Of a stretch of 64,000 nt of DNA, positions 26,240 through 34,991 are shown one piece after another. The DNA comes from Aquibacillus salsiterrae (lineage in GTDB: Bacteria; Bacillota; Bacilli; Bacillales; Amphibacillaceae). A program made the translations under genes and the position numbers. The notes under the pieces were generated by a model, which searched no databases, was not told the origin of the DNA, and saw only the letters and a program-made list of their open reading frames with translations. The stretch is taken from assembly GCF_028416595.1 (NCBI RefSeq), contig NZ_JAMQKC010000006.1, positions 1 through 64,000 of the forward strand, in the 5' to 3' direction. The stretch's first letter is position 1; each line of letters starts with the position of its first letter.

Positions 26240-26934
26240 TTGCCGTCCTCTTCATTGTAGCGAAGCCTGTATCCATAACCCCAAACCGTTTCGATTGGAA
26301 GACCATCTAATTTCTTTCTTAACCGTTTAATTAGATCATCAACGGCACGGTCACTACCAAAATAGTCTTCCCCCCAGACTAGTGACAGAAGTTCATCCCT
26401 TGCAAACGCACGATTATGATTACGAACAAATATTTGCAGCATGTCATATTCTTTTGCTGTCACTTCCACTTCTATTCCTTGCCAAAATACCGTCCGTTCT
26501 TCTGTGTTTAATTTTAGTTCTCCAAGGCTTAACTCACCAGAAGAAGCGGGGTGCGTCTGGGTACCGGAAACATCGACACGCTTAAACAAACGTTTTACCC
26601 GGGCTACCAACTCACGCGGACTGAACGGCTTCGTTAAATAGTCATCACTACCTAACTCTAATCCAAGAATTTTGTCTACTTCATCATCTTTAGCCGAGAT
26701 AATAATAATTGGCACTTCACTATCTTGTCTAATTTTTTTGCATAATTCATATCCGTCCATCCCGGGCAACATAATGTCTAAGATCCACATGTCCGGTGAT
26801 GCCTTTCTCGTTTGCTCCCAAGCTTGTTCAGCACTGTCCGCAACCGAAACATCATAGCCTTCCTTTTTTAAATACGCGGTTACAATATCTTGAATATTCG
26901 GGTCATCTTCTACAATATAAATATGATGTCTCAT
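26236..26934 (-). CDS. cssR: OmpR-family response regulator, CssR-like
   Basis: 232 residues. The receiver domain carries the phospho-acceptor Asp in WILDIMLPGMDG and the conserved Lys in YLTKPFSPREL. The winged-helix output domain ends in TVWGYGYRLRY. It is upstream of and overlaps the kinase gene. The partner and position divergent from the htrB-like gene suggest it activates quality-control protease genes under secretion stress. Confidence 0.87.
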   Translation of the reverse strand: MRHHIYIVEDDPNIQDIVTAYLKKEGYDVSVADSAEQAWEQTRKASPDMWILDIMLPGMDGYELCKKIRQDSEVPIIIISAKDDEVDKILGLELGSDDYLTKPFSPRELVARVKRLFKRVDVSGTQTHPASSGELSLGELKLNTEERTVFWQGIEVEVTAKEYDMLQIFVRNHNRAFARDELLSLVWGEDYFGSDRAVDDLIKRLRKKLDGLPIETVWGYGYRLRYNEEDGK

Positions 26935-27085
26935 CCTTCTTTCCGCCTCCTCTTATCCTATAATTATTTTCGCATATCTAAAAAAAAGCGCAAGACCAGT
27001 ATGATTAATCGCAGGTAACACCCGTTATTCATCTCTACCCTTTTGAAAAATAATTACACAGTTTTTCCACAATTCTTCCGAAAAC

Positions 27086-27113
27086 TTGCCATTACTGTTA
27101 CCTAGAATAACAA
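27086..27113 (+). promoter_or_regulatory. possible htrB promoter
   Basis: TTGCCA at 27086-27091, 16-base spacer and TAACAA at 27108-27113. A TTTTTCCACA tract lies upstream at about 27062, somewhat like the TTTTCACA half-sites described for CssR. The match is imperfect, so the operator call is tentative. Confidence 0.4.
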
Positions 27114-27163
27114 GTGTAGGAAACAAACAGTGTCCATAATCTTATAGAAAGGTGTGATATCAT

Positions 27164-28492
27164 ATGTCTTTCCATGATAATCACAATAATGATGATAAGC
27201 AGCATGACTTACATGAGTTTGAGGATAATAGGTTCGAGCCAAGTTCCAAACAGACAGGAATAATTCAGAATGACCAAATGGAATCGAACAAAGAAATGAG
27301 GTCAAAACAAAAAAGTTCGAATAAGCTCGCCATGTTTATGAGTGGTATTACGGGCGGGATTGTCGTAGCGATTATTGGTGTTCTACTTATTTTCACAGGT
27401 GCAATTCCAACTCCACAATCAGAAACAATTTCGACTGCCAATAGTGATGTGAAATCAGTAACCGACACGAAAACGAGTGACAGCAATATCATACCAACGA
27501 TAGCACAAGAAAATGGTAATAGCGGTGCATTAACTACTACACTTGAAAAAGTGTCAGATGCTGTGGTTGGAATTGCAAATATTCAACAAGCTGGCTTGTG
27601 GTCACAGTCTCAAGAAGCAGGGACAGGTTCTGGTGTCATTTATAAAAAGGAAAATGGCAAAGCGTATGTAGTCACCAATAATCACGTCGTTGATGGTGCC
27701 TCAGAGGTGGAAGTCATTTTAACGAACGGAGACCGTGTTGACGCAAAGGTTTTAGGAGCTGACCAACTTTCTGATTTAGCAGTGCTAGAAATGGATGGAA
27801 GTAAAGTTACACAAGTTGCAACGCTTGGTTCATCAAGCAATTTAGCGGTAGGTGATCCAGCAATAGCCATCGGTAACCCTCTAGGCACAGAGTTTGCCGG
27901 CACTGTTACAAAGGGAATTATTAGTGGTGTCGAGAGATCAGTGGACATCGACTTAAACAAAGACGGGCAACCAGACTGGACAACGGAAGTTATTCAAACA
28001 GATGCAGCCATCAATCCTGGTAATAGTGGCGGTGCATTAATTAATAGTGCCGGAGAAGTAATTGGGATTAACTCCATGAAAATTGCGCAAGAATCTGTCG
28101 AAGGAATCGGCTTTTCCATCCCAATCGACACTGCAAAACCAATTATTGACCAACTCGAAACAACAGGTGAAGTTGCACGACCATTTATGGGTATTAGTGC
28201 AGTAGCCTTATCTACCGTACCAGACCAAGCAAAAGTCGAAACATTAAACCTACCAAATGACGTAACAAAGGGTGTTGTCGTTGCACAAGTAGAACAAAGA
28301 TCACCTGCAGACGCGGCGGGCTTGGAAAGGTATGATGTAATCACCAAAATTAACGATACTGACATTTCATCAATGATCGACGTAAGACAAGTGTTGTACT
28401 CCGAGACAAAAATCGGAGATCAAATAGATATCACGTATTATCGTGATGGCAAAAAGCAAACAACAACGTTGACATTAAGTCAACAAAGCTAA
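27164..28492 (+). CDS. htrB: HtrA-type membrane serine protease, HtrB-like
   Basis: Membrane-anchored S1C quality-control protease of 442 residues. The N-terminal 55 residues are hydrophilic, His/Asp-rich and cytoplasmic; one TM segment lies at about 55-82. The trypsin-like domain has the triad His174 (TNNHVVDG), Asp204 (LSDLAVLEM) and Ser288 (NPGNSGGAL). A single PDZ domain occupies about 340-440. A calcium-like loop DLNKDGQPDW precedes the serine. It is divergent from cssRS, as in Bacillus, and probably degrades misfolded exported proteins. Confidence 0.95.
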   Translation: MSFHDNHNNDDKQHDLHEFEDNRFEPSSKQTGIIQNDQMESNKEMRSKQKSSNKLAMFMSGITGGIVVAIIGVLLIFTGAIPTPQSETISTANSDVKSVTDTKTSDSNIIPTIAQENGNSGALTTTLEKVSDAVVGIANIQQAGLWSQSQEAGTGSGVIYKKENGKAYVVTNNHVVDGASEVEVILTNGDRVDAKVLGADQLSDLAVLEMDGSKVTQVATLGSSSNLAVGDPAIAIGNPLGTEFAGTVTKGIISGVERSVDIDLNKDGQPDWTTEVIQTDAAINPGNSGGALINSAGEVIGINSMKIAQESVEGIGFSIPIDTAKPIIDQLETTGEVARPFMGISAVALSTVPDQAKVETLNLPNDVTKGVVVAQVEQRSPADAAGLERYDVITKINDTDISSMIDVRQVLYSETKIGDQIDITYYRDGKKQTTTLTLSQQS

Positions 28493-28516
28493 AGCCTTTC
28501 TTTACCTCCCTTAGAA

Positions 28517-28557
28517 AGCGAGACAATCAGAAAACTGAATTGTCTCGCTTATTTTTT
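28517..28557 (+). terminator. terminator of htrB
   Basis: Perfect AGCGAGACAAT / ATTGTCTCGCT stem followed by ATTTTTT. A dispersed element starts at the end of its T-run. Confidence 0.9.
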
Positions 28558-28680
28558 AAGAAAAGCGCAGGGTGCCTTGGTCACCCCTGAAAAGCGTAAG
28601 ACAAGCCTCGTAATGGCGGTCTGTGCCATGTAGAGGCTTGTCTTACGACTCGAGGGGGTAGGCACCCGGAAGCTAGACAA
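28556..28680 (+). repeat. dispersed hairpin element E9
   Basis: Head TAAGAAAAGCGCAGGGTGCC. A third kind of interior hairpin, GCGTAAGACAAGCCTC, pairs with GAGGCTTGTCTTACG. The closing arm is CGAGGGGGTAGGCACCC and the tail GAAGCTAGACA. The GTGCC/GGCAC arms are compensated relative to the GCGCC/GGCGC of other copies. Confidence 0.88.
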
Positions 28681-28724
28681 TAAGAAAAGCGCAGGGCGCC
28701 TTGGTCACCCCCGACAAGCTTAAC
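28681..28724 (+). repeat. dispersed element E10, head half merged with a gene end
   Basis: TAAGAAAAGCGCAGGGCGCC, TTGGTCACCCCCGACAAGC and TTAA. The last bases provide the TAA stop codon of the minus-strand Zn-ribbon gene. Confidence 0.8.
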
Positions 28725-28926
28725 CGAAAAAGAAATCGAAAATGTTACTTCCTAGTGAGCTTTGCTTGTTATAAAACTCTGAATATCCACAGTTCTTGCA
28801 GTAAACCACAATAAATTGATTGTTTTGAACGTCGAACATTTTCGATAGTCCTGTCCCCGTCATCGCTACTTCCTTTTGATCTGCGTCCGTACTCCCGCAC
28901 TTAATACAACCTTGATTATCAGCCAT
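28720..28926 (-). CDS. zinc-ribbon protein
   Basis: 68 residues with two Cys pairs, C7-x-x-C10 (CIKC) and C43-x-x-C46 (CKNC), separated by a beta-rich stretch. This is a zinc ribbon like those of the nucleic-acid-binding COG3478 type. The C-terminus ends IFDFFFG. AGGAGGGTGAT precedes the ATG with good spacing. Its stop codon lies at the junction with a truncated repeat element, so the natural C-terminus may have been altered. Function unknown. Confidence 0.78.
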   Translation of the reverse strand: MADNQGCIKCGSTDADQKEVAMTGTGLSKMFDVQNNQFIVVYCKNCGYSEFYNKQSSLGSNIFDFFFG

Positions 28927-29037
28927 ACTATCACCCTCCTGTTTATTTATTTATACGAAAATTTACTGTCTTGGGTTTCAGAAATTTAGAGGTTTTTTAT
29001 TGAAGTGGCCTACACGCTTAAAATTTTCAATAAGAAA

Positions 29038-29080
29038 CACGGAGTGGACAGTTTTGGATTTTTTTACTTTCTTACCATTA
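29038..29080 (+). repeat. tail remnant of dispersed element
   Basis: GGAGTGGACAGTTTTGGATTTTTTT then ACTTTCTTACC resembles the tail with several changes. No head was found. Confidence 0.5.
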
Positions 29081-29085
29081 AAAAA

Positions 29086-29113
29086 TAAGGGTGATCACGT
29101 CACCCTTACTTTT
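29086..29113 (-). terminator. terminator of yteA
   Basis: AAGGGTGA / TCACCCTT stem with runs of A and T on both sides, directly at the yteA stop codon. Confidence 0.85.
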
Positions 29114-29814
29114 TAGTCATACATTATTGAACTAACGTCATTCTCATCTAAATAGTCTTCATAGGCCTCATGATTGTTGTTGACGCCGATATAATTTCCA
29201 TCCATATCGGTAATCAAGAATCCTTCAACATCCTCGACACTGGAAACCAATTCATCAGAGTTGAAGTACATATCTTGGTAATCCTTATCTGTATCATAGA
29301 AGTCTGAAGGACCATCTGAAGAACCAAACTTTTCAACACGCTGCCACGTATCTTCCGGGTCAAATCCGGTCGATTCTTCTTCTTCTACTTCCGATTCAAC
29401 TTCGTTAACACTCGAATGAAATACATCCTCCTCAACAGGACGTACTTGTTTCACCTCTTGTTCTGCATGCTGTACACAACGAAGGGTAGTTGGTATAACT
29501 TCTAACCGGTCAAACGGGATGTCGGCCCCACAAACCTCACATTTACCGTAAGTTCCTTGATCAATTGCAGCTAAAGCAGCCTTAATATCCTTCAGTTCTT
29601 GTTCAGCGTGTTCGTTTAAAGCGATATCCTTTTCTCGTTCAAATAAAGCTGTCCCATGATCTGCAGGGTGATTGTCATAATTTGATAACTCTCCCATTGA
29701 TTCCTTTATCAACTCATACTTTAAGCCATAGTGATCTTCCAAGTGGGCTTTTAGTTCCTGTTGATCATGAAGTAATTCGTGCTTACAAGCTTCTATCTGT
29801 TGATTAGATAACAT
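29113..29814 (-). CDS. yteA: YteA-family DksA/TraR-type zinc-finger protein
   Basis: 233 residues. The N-terminal helical hairpin is followed by a C4 zinc finger of TraR/DksA type, CEVCGADIPFDRLEVIPTTLRC (last pair reduced to Cys plus His in this family). The extended acidic C-terminal half is typical of the sporulation-associated yteA family. I placed the start at ATG 29814, with AGGAGG 7 bases upstream; the longer frame to 29850 has no ribosome site. DksA-like proteins act on RNA polymerase; for YteA this is inference. Confidence 0.87.
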   Translation of the reverse strand: MLSNQQIEACKHELLHDQQELKAHLEDHYGLKYELIKESMGELSNYDNHPADHGTALFEREKDIALNEHAEQELKDIKAALAAIDQGTYGKCEVCGADIPFDRLEVIPTTLRCVQHAEQEVKQVRPVEEDVFHSSVNEVESEVEEEESTGFDPEDTWQRVEKFGSSDGPSDFYDTDKDYQDMYFNSDELVSSVEDVEGFLITDMDGNYIGVNNNHEAYEDYLDENDVSSIMYD

Positions 29815-29912
29815 ATTTTCGCCTCCTGACTTTTCCTTTACGAGGGGCATTAATAGTATATCCGTTATCTAATAGCCAATCAGATAAGTTTTTGGAAGTA
29901 AAGGAAATAAGA

Positions 29913-30374
29913 TTACTGCTTTGATTTTTCTCTGGTATTCATAATCATATCGACGTGGGGAATATTGTCCTCTAAATATACTTCAGATATTTCCTTGAAG
30001 CCAAGTGAACCATAAAATTGACGCAAGTATTCCTGCCCATGTAATTTAATGGCACCGACTTTCCAATCGTTCACTAAGATATTAATTGCTTTTTCCATCA
30101 AATCTTTGGCATACCCTTTGCCACGATGGGATTTAGAAACGAGCACACGACCGATAGAGGCTTCCTCATAAATATTTTTTTCAGGAATTAGTCTTGCGTA
30201 TGCAACTATGTCGGTCTTATCCTGTAAGAATAAATGGGAAGACGCTTGATCATGGTTATCAAGTTCAGGGTATGGACAGGTTTGTTCAACGACAAACACG
30301 TCAATCCTCGCTTTTATTATTTGATACAATTCATCGGTAGTTAACTCATCAAATTTCCTCAATTGCCACTCCAT
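29913..30374 (-). CDS. ElaA-like GNAT N-acetyltransferase
   Basis: About 153 residues from ATG 30374 (MEWQLRKF). The ElaA pattern is clear: LYQIIKARIDVFVVEQTCPYPELDNHD near the N-terminus. The acetyl-CoA loop (IGRVLVSKSHRGKGYAKDLM, an R-x-x-G-K-G-type motif) is in the middle. A GGTGGGG tract precedes this start; an in-frame ATG eight codons upstream is less likely. The acceptor substrate of ElaA proteins is unknown. Confidence 0.85.
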   Translation of the reverse strand: MEWQLRKFDELTTDELYQIIKARIDVFVVEQTCPYPELDNHDQASSHLFLQDKTDIVAYARLIPEKNIYEEASIGRVLVSKSHRGKGYAKDLMEKAINILVNDWKVGAIKLHGQEYLRQFYGSLGFKEISEVYLEDNIPHVDMIMNTREKSKQ

Positions 30375-30429
30375 TGTCCCCACCCTTTTACCATTCATTT
30401 AGAAAATAATTTTATTCTAATGGAATAAA

Positions 30430-30456
30430 GTAAAAAGCGCAAGCGGCCTCTTGCTG
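30430..30456 (-). terminator. terminator of nrdB
   Basis: GCAAG / CTTGC stem around AGGCCG, then GCTTTTTAC on the minus strand. Confidence 0.65.
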
Positions 30457-30457
30457 G

Positions 30458-31501
30458 TTATAGTTCATCAAAACCGTTGTCTGCAAAGTTAACCTTTGTA
30501 TACTGTCTTGATTTCTGCTCAAAGAAATCTGACTTACCTAAATCAACCTCTTCATATGCCTTAATCCAGCGTAGTGGATTTTTCTGTATTTCCGGATAGA
30601 GCTTTTCATATCCTAATTGTTTACATCGTGTATTTGCCGTGAAGCGGATATAGGCCTCTACATCCTCGAGTAAAATTCCATCCATTTTATTACCGATGAT
30701 GTGCCTTGCCCAATTAATTTCAAGCTCACAGGCCCGTTCAAATGTTTGATAAACAAATTGCTCCAATTCATCCGTGTGATATTTTGGATTCTCCGTGAGT
30801 ATTTCTTTAAAAATCCGAACAAATAAATCAACATGTAACTGTTCGTCTCGATTGATGTAATTAATCATCGTCGAAGAACTAACCATTTTTTGATTACGTG
30901 CTAAGTGGTAGAAAAACGCAAACCCAGAGTAGAAAAACAACCCTTCCAATATGACATCATAAACAATAGACTTCAACAAATTATCAACAGTTGGCTCCTC
31001 AGCAAAGGCCCGGTAACCATCAGTCACAAAATCATTTCTTTCTTGCAATATTGGTTCCGTTCGCCAGAAGTCAAACACTTGGTCTTGCTTTTGCTTCGAA
31101 ACAAGCGTTGATAAAATGTAGGAATACGAATGATTATGAATTACTTCCTGCTGCGCTAAAATAATCATCAGTGCATTTAGACTCGAATCAGTAAGGTAAT
31201 CTGCAACCTTTCCAGCATAATCTGTTTGGACACTATCAAGTAGAGCTAACAAACCAATAATTTTTAAAAAGGCGTCCTGTTCGTTATCTGTAAGTGTAGG
31301 AAACTGCTTGATATCCTGTGACATATTAATTTCAAATGGCGTCCAGAAATTTGCTAACATTTTTTTGTATTTAGGATATGCCCATGAAAATCTTACATCA
31401 TCCCAGTTCAAAATATTTGAGCTTCTTCCATTTATAATCCCTGTCGATTGGTTTGGAGCTGTTTTATCCATTAATTCTCGTTTATTTAATGTAACCATCA
31501 A
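30458..31501 (-). CDS. nrdB: class I ribonucleotide reductase, small (radical) subunit
   Basis: Diiron R2-type subunit of 347 residues that generates the radical for the large subunit. Metal-ligand helices are visible as AQQEVIHNHSY (Glu, His), ILEGLFFYSGF (Glu) and INRDEQLHVDLF (Glu, His). The gene lies 9 bases behind nrdA on the minus strand. The aerobic enzyme is under a cobalamin riboswitch here, see 33939-34111. The metal (Fe or Mn) cannot be decided from sequence by eye. Confidence 0.95.
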   Translation of the reverse strand: MMVTLNKRELMDKTAPNQSTGIINGRSSNILNWDDVRFSWAYPKYKKMLANFWTPFEINMSQDIKQFPTLTDNEQDAFLKIIGLLALLDSVQTDYAGKVADYLTDSSLNALMIILAQQEVIHNHSYSYILSTLVSKQKQDQVFDFWRTEPILQERNDFVTDGYRAFAEEPTVDNLLKSIVYDVILEGLFFYSGFAFFYHLARNQKMVSSSTMINYINRDEQLHVDLFVRIFKEILTENPKYHTDELEQFVYQTFERACELEINWARHIIGNKMDGILLEDVEAYIRFTANTRCKQLGYEKLYPEIQKNPLRWIKAYEEVDLGKSDFFEQKSRQYTKVNFADNGFDEL

Positions 31502-31510
31502 TATCCTCCT

Positions 31511-33757
31511 TTAACTTGAACAAGATTCACATTCAATCAAATCAGATGAGGTCGAACGTAAATAATAAGTCGTCTTTAGGCCCGATTTCCATGCATCAAG
31601 ATGTAAATCGAGTAATTCCTTTGCTTGGATTGTATTTGGCACGTAAAAATTAAACGAGATGCTCTGGTCTATATGCTTTTGCCTAGCTGCATTTTGTTTA
31701 ATACTCCAGTGTTGATCAATATAGTAAGCAGATTTGTAATACCAGGTTGTTTCGACCGATAAGTCTGGTGCGGTAACTGGAATTTTGTAATCCTTTTTCT
31801 CTTCCGCGTAAAACTTTTGGAAAATAGGATCAATGCTAGCCGTGCTTCCAGCGATTAGCGAAGTCGAGGCATTCGGCGCGACTGCCATTAAATAGCTATT
31901 TCTAATCCCATACTGCGAAACACCCGCTGTCAATTGTTTCCAATCATTTCGATTAGATTGGTCATATCCTTTTCGCTCAAAATATTTACCTGATTGCCAT
32001 TCCGAATTTTCATAGGCACTACACGGACCTTTTTCCTTCGCCAATTCCATGCTCGCTTTGATCGTCAAATAAGCAATTTTTTCATACAGACGATCGGCGT
32101 AGTCAACAGCTTCGTCACTTTCCCACGTTATCCTTTTTAAGGCTAGTAAATGATGCCATCCAAACGTCCCGAGTCCAACTGCTCGATACTTTTTATTCGT
32201 CAGATCGGCTTGTAATACTGGAATGGTATTTAAATCAATCACATTATCAAGCATTCTAACTTGAACCTTAATTAACCGCTCTAATACATCGTTCGTTACT
32301 GCTCGTCCTAAATTGATTGATGAAAGATTACATACAACAAAGTCTCCAGGTTGCTTCGTAATGATAATGTTTCCATCCTTTGTCACCTGTTCAGCAACCG
32401 TTGTTGGGCTCTGATTTTGTGTGATTTCGGTACAAAGGTTACTTGAATAAATCATACCTAAATGTTTGTTTGCATTTTGGCGATTCACCTCATCCCGGTA
32501 AAACATAAAGGGGCCGCCCGTCTCTAACTGGCTACGTAATATTCGCTTCATAATATCAATTGCCGGAACTTCTTCTTTATCTAATCCAGGGTGATGCACA
32601 CACTCCCAATATTTATCACGAAAAACTCCCTCGCCTCGTACTTCATCGTAAAAATCCTCAAGGGAATAACCCATCATGCTTCTTACTTGGTGTGGATCAA
32701 ACAAATACCAATTCGCACGGGCTTCCACTTGCTCCATAAATACATCAGGTAAACAAACCCCAGTAAACAAATCATGGGTCCGATAGCGTTCATCCCCATT
32801 GTTTAACTTTGCATCCAAGAAAGAAAAGATATCCTTATGCCATATATCAAGATAGGCACATATAGCACCTTTTCGTTGCCCTAGTTGGTCGACACTTACT
32901 GCCGTGTTATTTAACTGTTTCATCCATGGTAGGACACCAGAAGATGCACCTTTAAAACCTTTAATTGCACTACCTCTACTTCTAATTTTCCCTAGATAGA
33001 CACCAATTCCACCTCCGTTTTTCGAAAGGTTGGCGATGTCTGTATTACTGTCAAAAATCCCTTGCAGGCTATCGTCAATTGTGTCGATAAAACAGCTTGA
33101 CAGTTGCCCATAACTTTTTCCTGCATTTGCTAATGTTGGTGTTGCAACAGTCATGTAGAGATTACTTAAAGCCCAATAAGCTTCCTTTACGAGCTTAAGC
33201 CGTATCTCTTTCGGTTCTTGCTTCATTAACGTCATCGCAATAATCATAAATCGTTCCTGTGGTAGCTCTTGTACGCCTTTCTGATAGTCCTTCGCGATAT
33301 ATCGGTCCGCTAATGTCTTCAGTCCAATGTATGTAAATAAATGATCTTTATCTGGCTCAATCAACTGTTCTAATTCATCGATCTCTTCTTTACGATAACG
33401 CTCAAGTAGTGATTTGTGATAAATCCCTATAGTTGTTAAGGATTGTAACAACTCATAAAATGGTCCGTATTTCTCCTGATAAAGGTAACCCCTATTTTCG
33501 GCCGCTTCCCGGTAAAGTAGCTTCCCGTATAAGTTTGAGGCTACATACGTCCATTCGGGTTCCTGTTCATCTAAAAAGGAAAGCGCCTCTAATATTAGTT
33601 GCTGCACCCATTCCTTCTCGTCTATTTCTGCCTTTTTATCCAATAAGGATTGTCCATATTGATGTAATGCCTCTACGTTCATATGCGCAAATCGCTCCGA
33701 TAAATCGTCAAGAACATATTGTTTCCAATCTCTTGTCATCGTCTGTAATTCTGCCAC
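31511..33757 (-). CDS. nrdA: class I ribonucleotide reductase, large subunit
   Basis: Catalytic R1 subunit of about 748 residues that reduces ribonucleotides to deoxyribonucleotides. Visible sites: SSCFIDTIDD (active-site cysteine of the redox pair), NLSSINLG and CTEI region of the barrel, LAGSTASIDP late in the barrel, and a C-terminal redox tail CESCSS. I see no full N-terminal ATP-cone (no VIKRDG-type motif), so overall activity control may be reduced. GTG 33757 with GGGAGG 9 bases ahead is preferred over the longer start at 33778. It forms an operon with nrdB. Confidence 0.95.
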   Translation of the reverse strand: MAELQTMTRDWKQYVLDDLSERFAHMNVEALHQYGQSLLDKKAEIDEKEWVQQLILEALSFLDEQEPEWTYVASNLYGKLLYREAAENRGYLYQEKYGPFYELLQSLTTIGIYHKSLLERYRKEEIDELEQLIEPDKDHLFTYIGLKTLADRYIAKDYQKGVQELPQERFMIIAMTLMKQEPKEIRLKLVKEAYWALSNLYMTVATPTLANAGKSYGQLSSCFIDTIDDSLQGIFDSNTDIANLSKNGGGIGVYLGKIRSRGSAIKGFKGASSGVLPWMKQLNNTAVSVDQLGQRKGAICAYLDIWHKDIFSFLDAKLNNGDERYRTHDLFTGVCLPDVFMEQVEARANWYLFDPHQVRSMMGYSLEDFYDEVRGEGVFRDKYWECVHHPGLDKEEVPAIDIMKRILRSQLETGGPFMFYRDEVNRQNANKHLGMIYSSNLCTEITQNQSPTTVAEQVTKDGNIIITKQPGDFVVCNLSSINLGRAVTNDVLERLIKVQVRMLDNVIDLNTIPVLQADLTNKKYRAVGLGTFGWHHLLALKRITWESDEAVDYADRLYEKIAYLTIKASMELAKEKGPCSAYENSEWQSGKYFERKGYDQSNRNDWKQLTAGVSQYGIRNSYLMAVAPNASTSLIAGSTASIDPIFQKFYAEEKKDYKIPVTAPDLSVETTWYYKSAYYIDQHWSIKQNAARQKHIDQSISFNFYVPNTIQAKELLDLHLDAWKSGLKTTYYLRSTSSDLIECESCSS

Positions 33758-33795
33758 TTTCTTAGTCCTCCCTTTCAAATAATTTCCTGGGCATT

Positions 33796-33823
33796 AAAAA
33801 ACGCTCATGCGGTTACATGAGCG
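33796..33823 (-). terminator. riboswitch terminator before nrdA
   Basis: CGCTCATG / CATGAGCG stem followed on the minus strand by TTTTTT. It lies between the cobalamin aptamer and the nrdA start, so it is the likely expression platform. Confidence 0.85.
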
Positions 33824-33938
33824 GACAAAAAACGACAGAATTTCGCTAATGAAAAATCCCCTATTGTCATAGTGGATAATTAACTACCAAACGGATTCTA
33901 TCGTTTCTATACTCAACCCCCGAAGAAAGAAACAACGA

Positions 33939-34111
33939 CAAATTAGGCAGGTCTACTGACTCATGCTTCACCCTACTAGAGCCCTTCCCAAGTAATTTTT
34001 AAAAGTCTATCACTCAGTGGTTATACTCGTTCGTCGACAATTACAGTTGCGGGGACAGTTACAGATTCTCACTGTATTCCCTTTAAAGGCTAAGTTGCCA
34101 CCTAATTTGTA
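33939..34111 (-). promoter_or_regulatory. cobalamin (B12) riboswitch upstream of nrdAB
   Basis: The minus strand shows P1 arms CAAATTAGG (34111-34103) and CCTAATTTG (33947-33939). Between them are GGTGGCA, the core segment CTGTCCCCGCAACTGT, and the 3' signature GGGAAGGGCTC..., GTGAAGCATGAGTCAGTAGACCTGCC. This is the classic B12-box layout. With the downstream terminator at 33796-33823 it should shut off nrdAB when adenosylcobalamin is plentiful. Confidence 0.9.
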
Positions 34112-34123
34112 CTTTTACAAGAT

Positions 34124-34151
34124 ATAGTATTATATTTTAAAAAAATATCAA
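34124..34151 (-). promoter_or_regulatory. nrdAB promoter
   Basis: On the minus strand TTGATA (34151-34146), 16-base spacer, TACTAT (34129-34124). The expected start site is a few bases before P1 of the riboswitch. Confidence 0.55.
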
Positions 34152-34152
34152 T

Positions 34153-34196
34153 ATATAGAATTTAGCATAGATTTTATCGGAATGCAATTACTTTAT
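34153..34196 (+). repeat. 44-bp direct repeat, left copy
   Basis: Begins ATATAGAATTTAGCATAG and ends CAATTACTTTAT. It matches 35556-35599 at 41 of 44 positions. It lies just upstream of the nrdAB promoter. Confidence 0.85.
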
Positions 34197-34375
34197 ATCC
34201 TAATATTGGCCCAATTTCACTTTTCTAACGTAGGTCAGGGTATTTGAAAACAATATCCTTTTCAAAACGAAACCGAGGAAATAGATTGGAAATCGGAAAA
34301 ATATTTTATCGAATATTTCATTAAAATTAGCTAAGAAGGTATATTCTTAAGTGGTTATATACTTGATATTATTAA

Positions 34376-34384
34376 TGATATAAT
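34376..34384 (+). promoter_or_regulatory. extended -10 promoter of nucleotidyltransferase module
   Basis: TGATATAAT, an extended -10 element, lies about 40 bases before the first gene of the module. Confidence 0.5.
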
Positions 34385-34424
34385 TAAAGGTAGTATATGA
34401 AATTACACGATAGAGGGGAATAAT

Positions 34425-34991
34425 ATGACTGAATCTAATAATATTGGACTAATGAATAAAGATAAGCTGATCCAGATATTTGGTTATCTAAATGAACGAC
34501 TAAAGGAAAATCAATTGCAGCTTGAGATTACAATTTATGGTGGTGCTATTATGACAATGGTATATGATAATAGGCCAGCGACTAGAGATATAGATTGTGT
34601 ATTTAGTGAAACTAATTCAAAATTATTAGATAACATATTAGACCTTGCTAAGTTTACCTTTAATCTTTCAGATGGATGGATAAATGAGGAGGTTAAAGAA
34701 CCGCTTAAATCTCTTTTAAAAGAAGATAAAGAAACCTATAAAATATATTCTCACTTAAAGATATTAAAACCTAACGCAGAACAATTGTTGGCTATGAAAA
34801 TATTAGCAGCAAGACCAGAACCTGCTAAAGATTTTGTTGATGCCTATCTACTATGTAAGGACTTGGGTATTACAACGAAAACGGAACTTTTAAGTATCTT
34901 TAACAACTATTTACCATTAACCCTCGTAGGAGAAAGACAAATTAATTTTATAAAATATTTAGGAAAGGATTTAGGCTATGATTGGGAATAA
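34425..34991 (+). CDS. nucleotidyltransferase-fold protein (DUF6036/AbiEii-like)
   Basis: 188 residues. GG at 39-40 (ITIYGGAIM) and the acidic pair in TRDIDCVF (Asp55, Asp57) form the minimal nucleotidyltransferase signature. A third conserved block, AEQLLAMKILAARPEPAKDFVDAYLL (Lys135, Asp136, Asp139), follows, like the KDxxD region of AbiEii/DUF6036 proteins. AGAGGGGAA precedes the ATG. It overlaps the next gene by 14 bases, so the two are translationally coupled. In related pairs this fold is the toxin or effector of toxin-antitoxin or abortive-infection modules. That role is inferred here. Confidence 0.75.
   Translation: MTESNNIGLMNKDKLIQIFGYLNERLKENQLQLEITIYGGAIMTMVYDNRPATRDIDCVFSETNSKLLDNILDLAKFTFNLSDGWINEEVKEPLKSLLKEDKETYKIYSHLKILKPNAEQLLAMKILAARPEPAKDFVDAYLLCKDLGITTKTELLSIFNNYLPLTLVGERQINFIKYLGKDLGYDWE

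Noticed and set aside
30425-30457. AAAAAGCGCAAGCGG as another dispersed element head
   Set aside because: It is better explained as the nrdB terminator; no tail follows.
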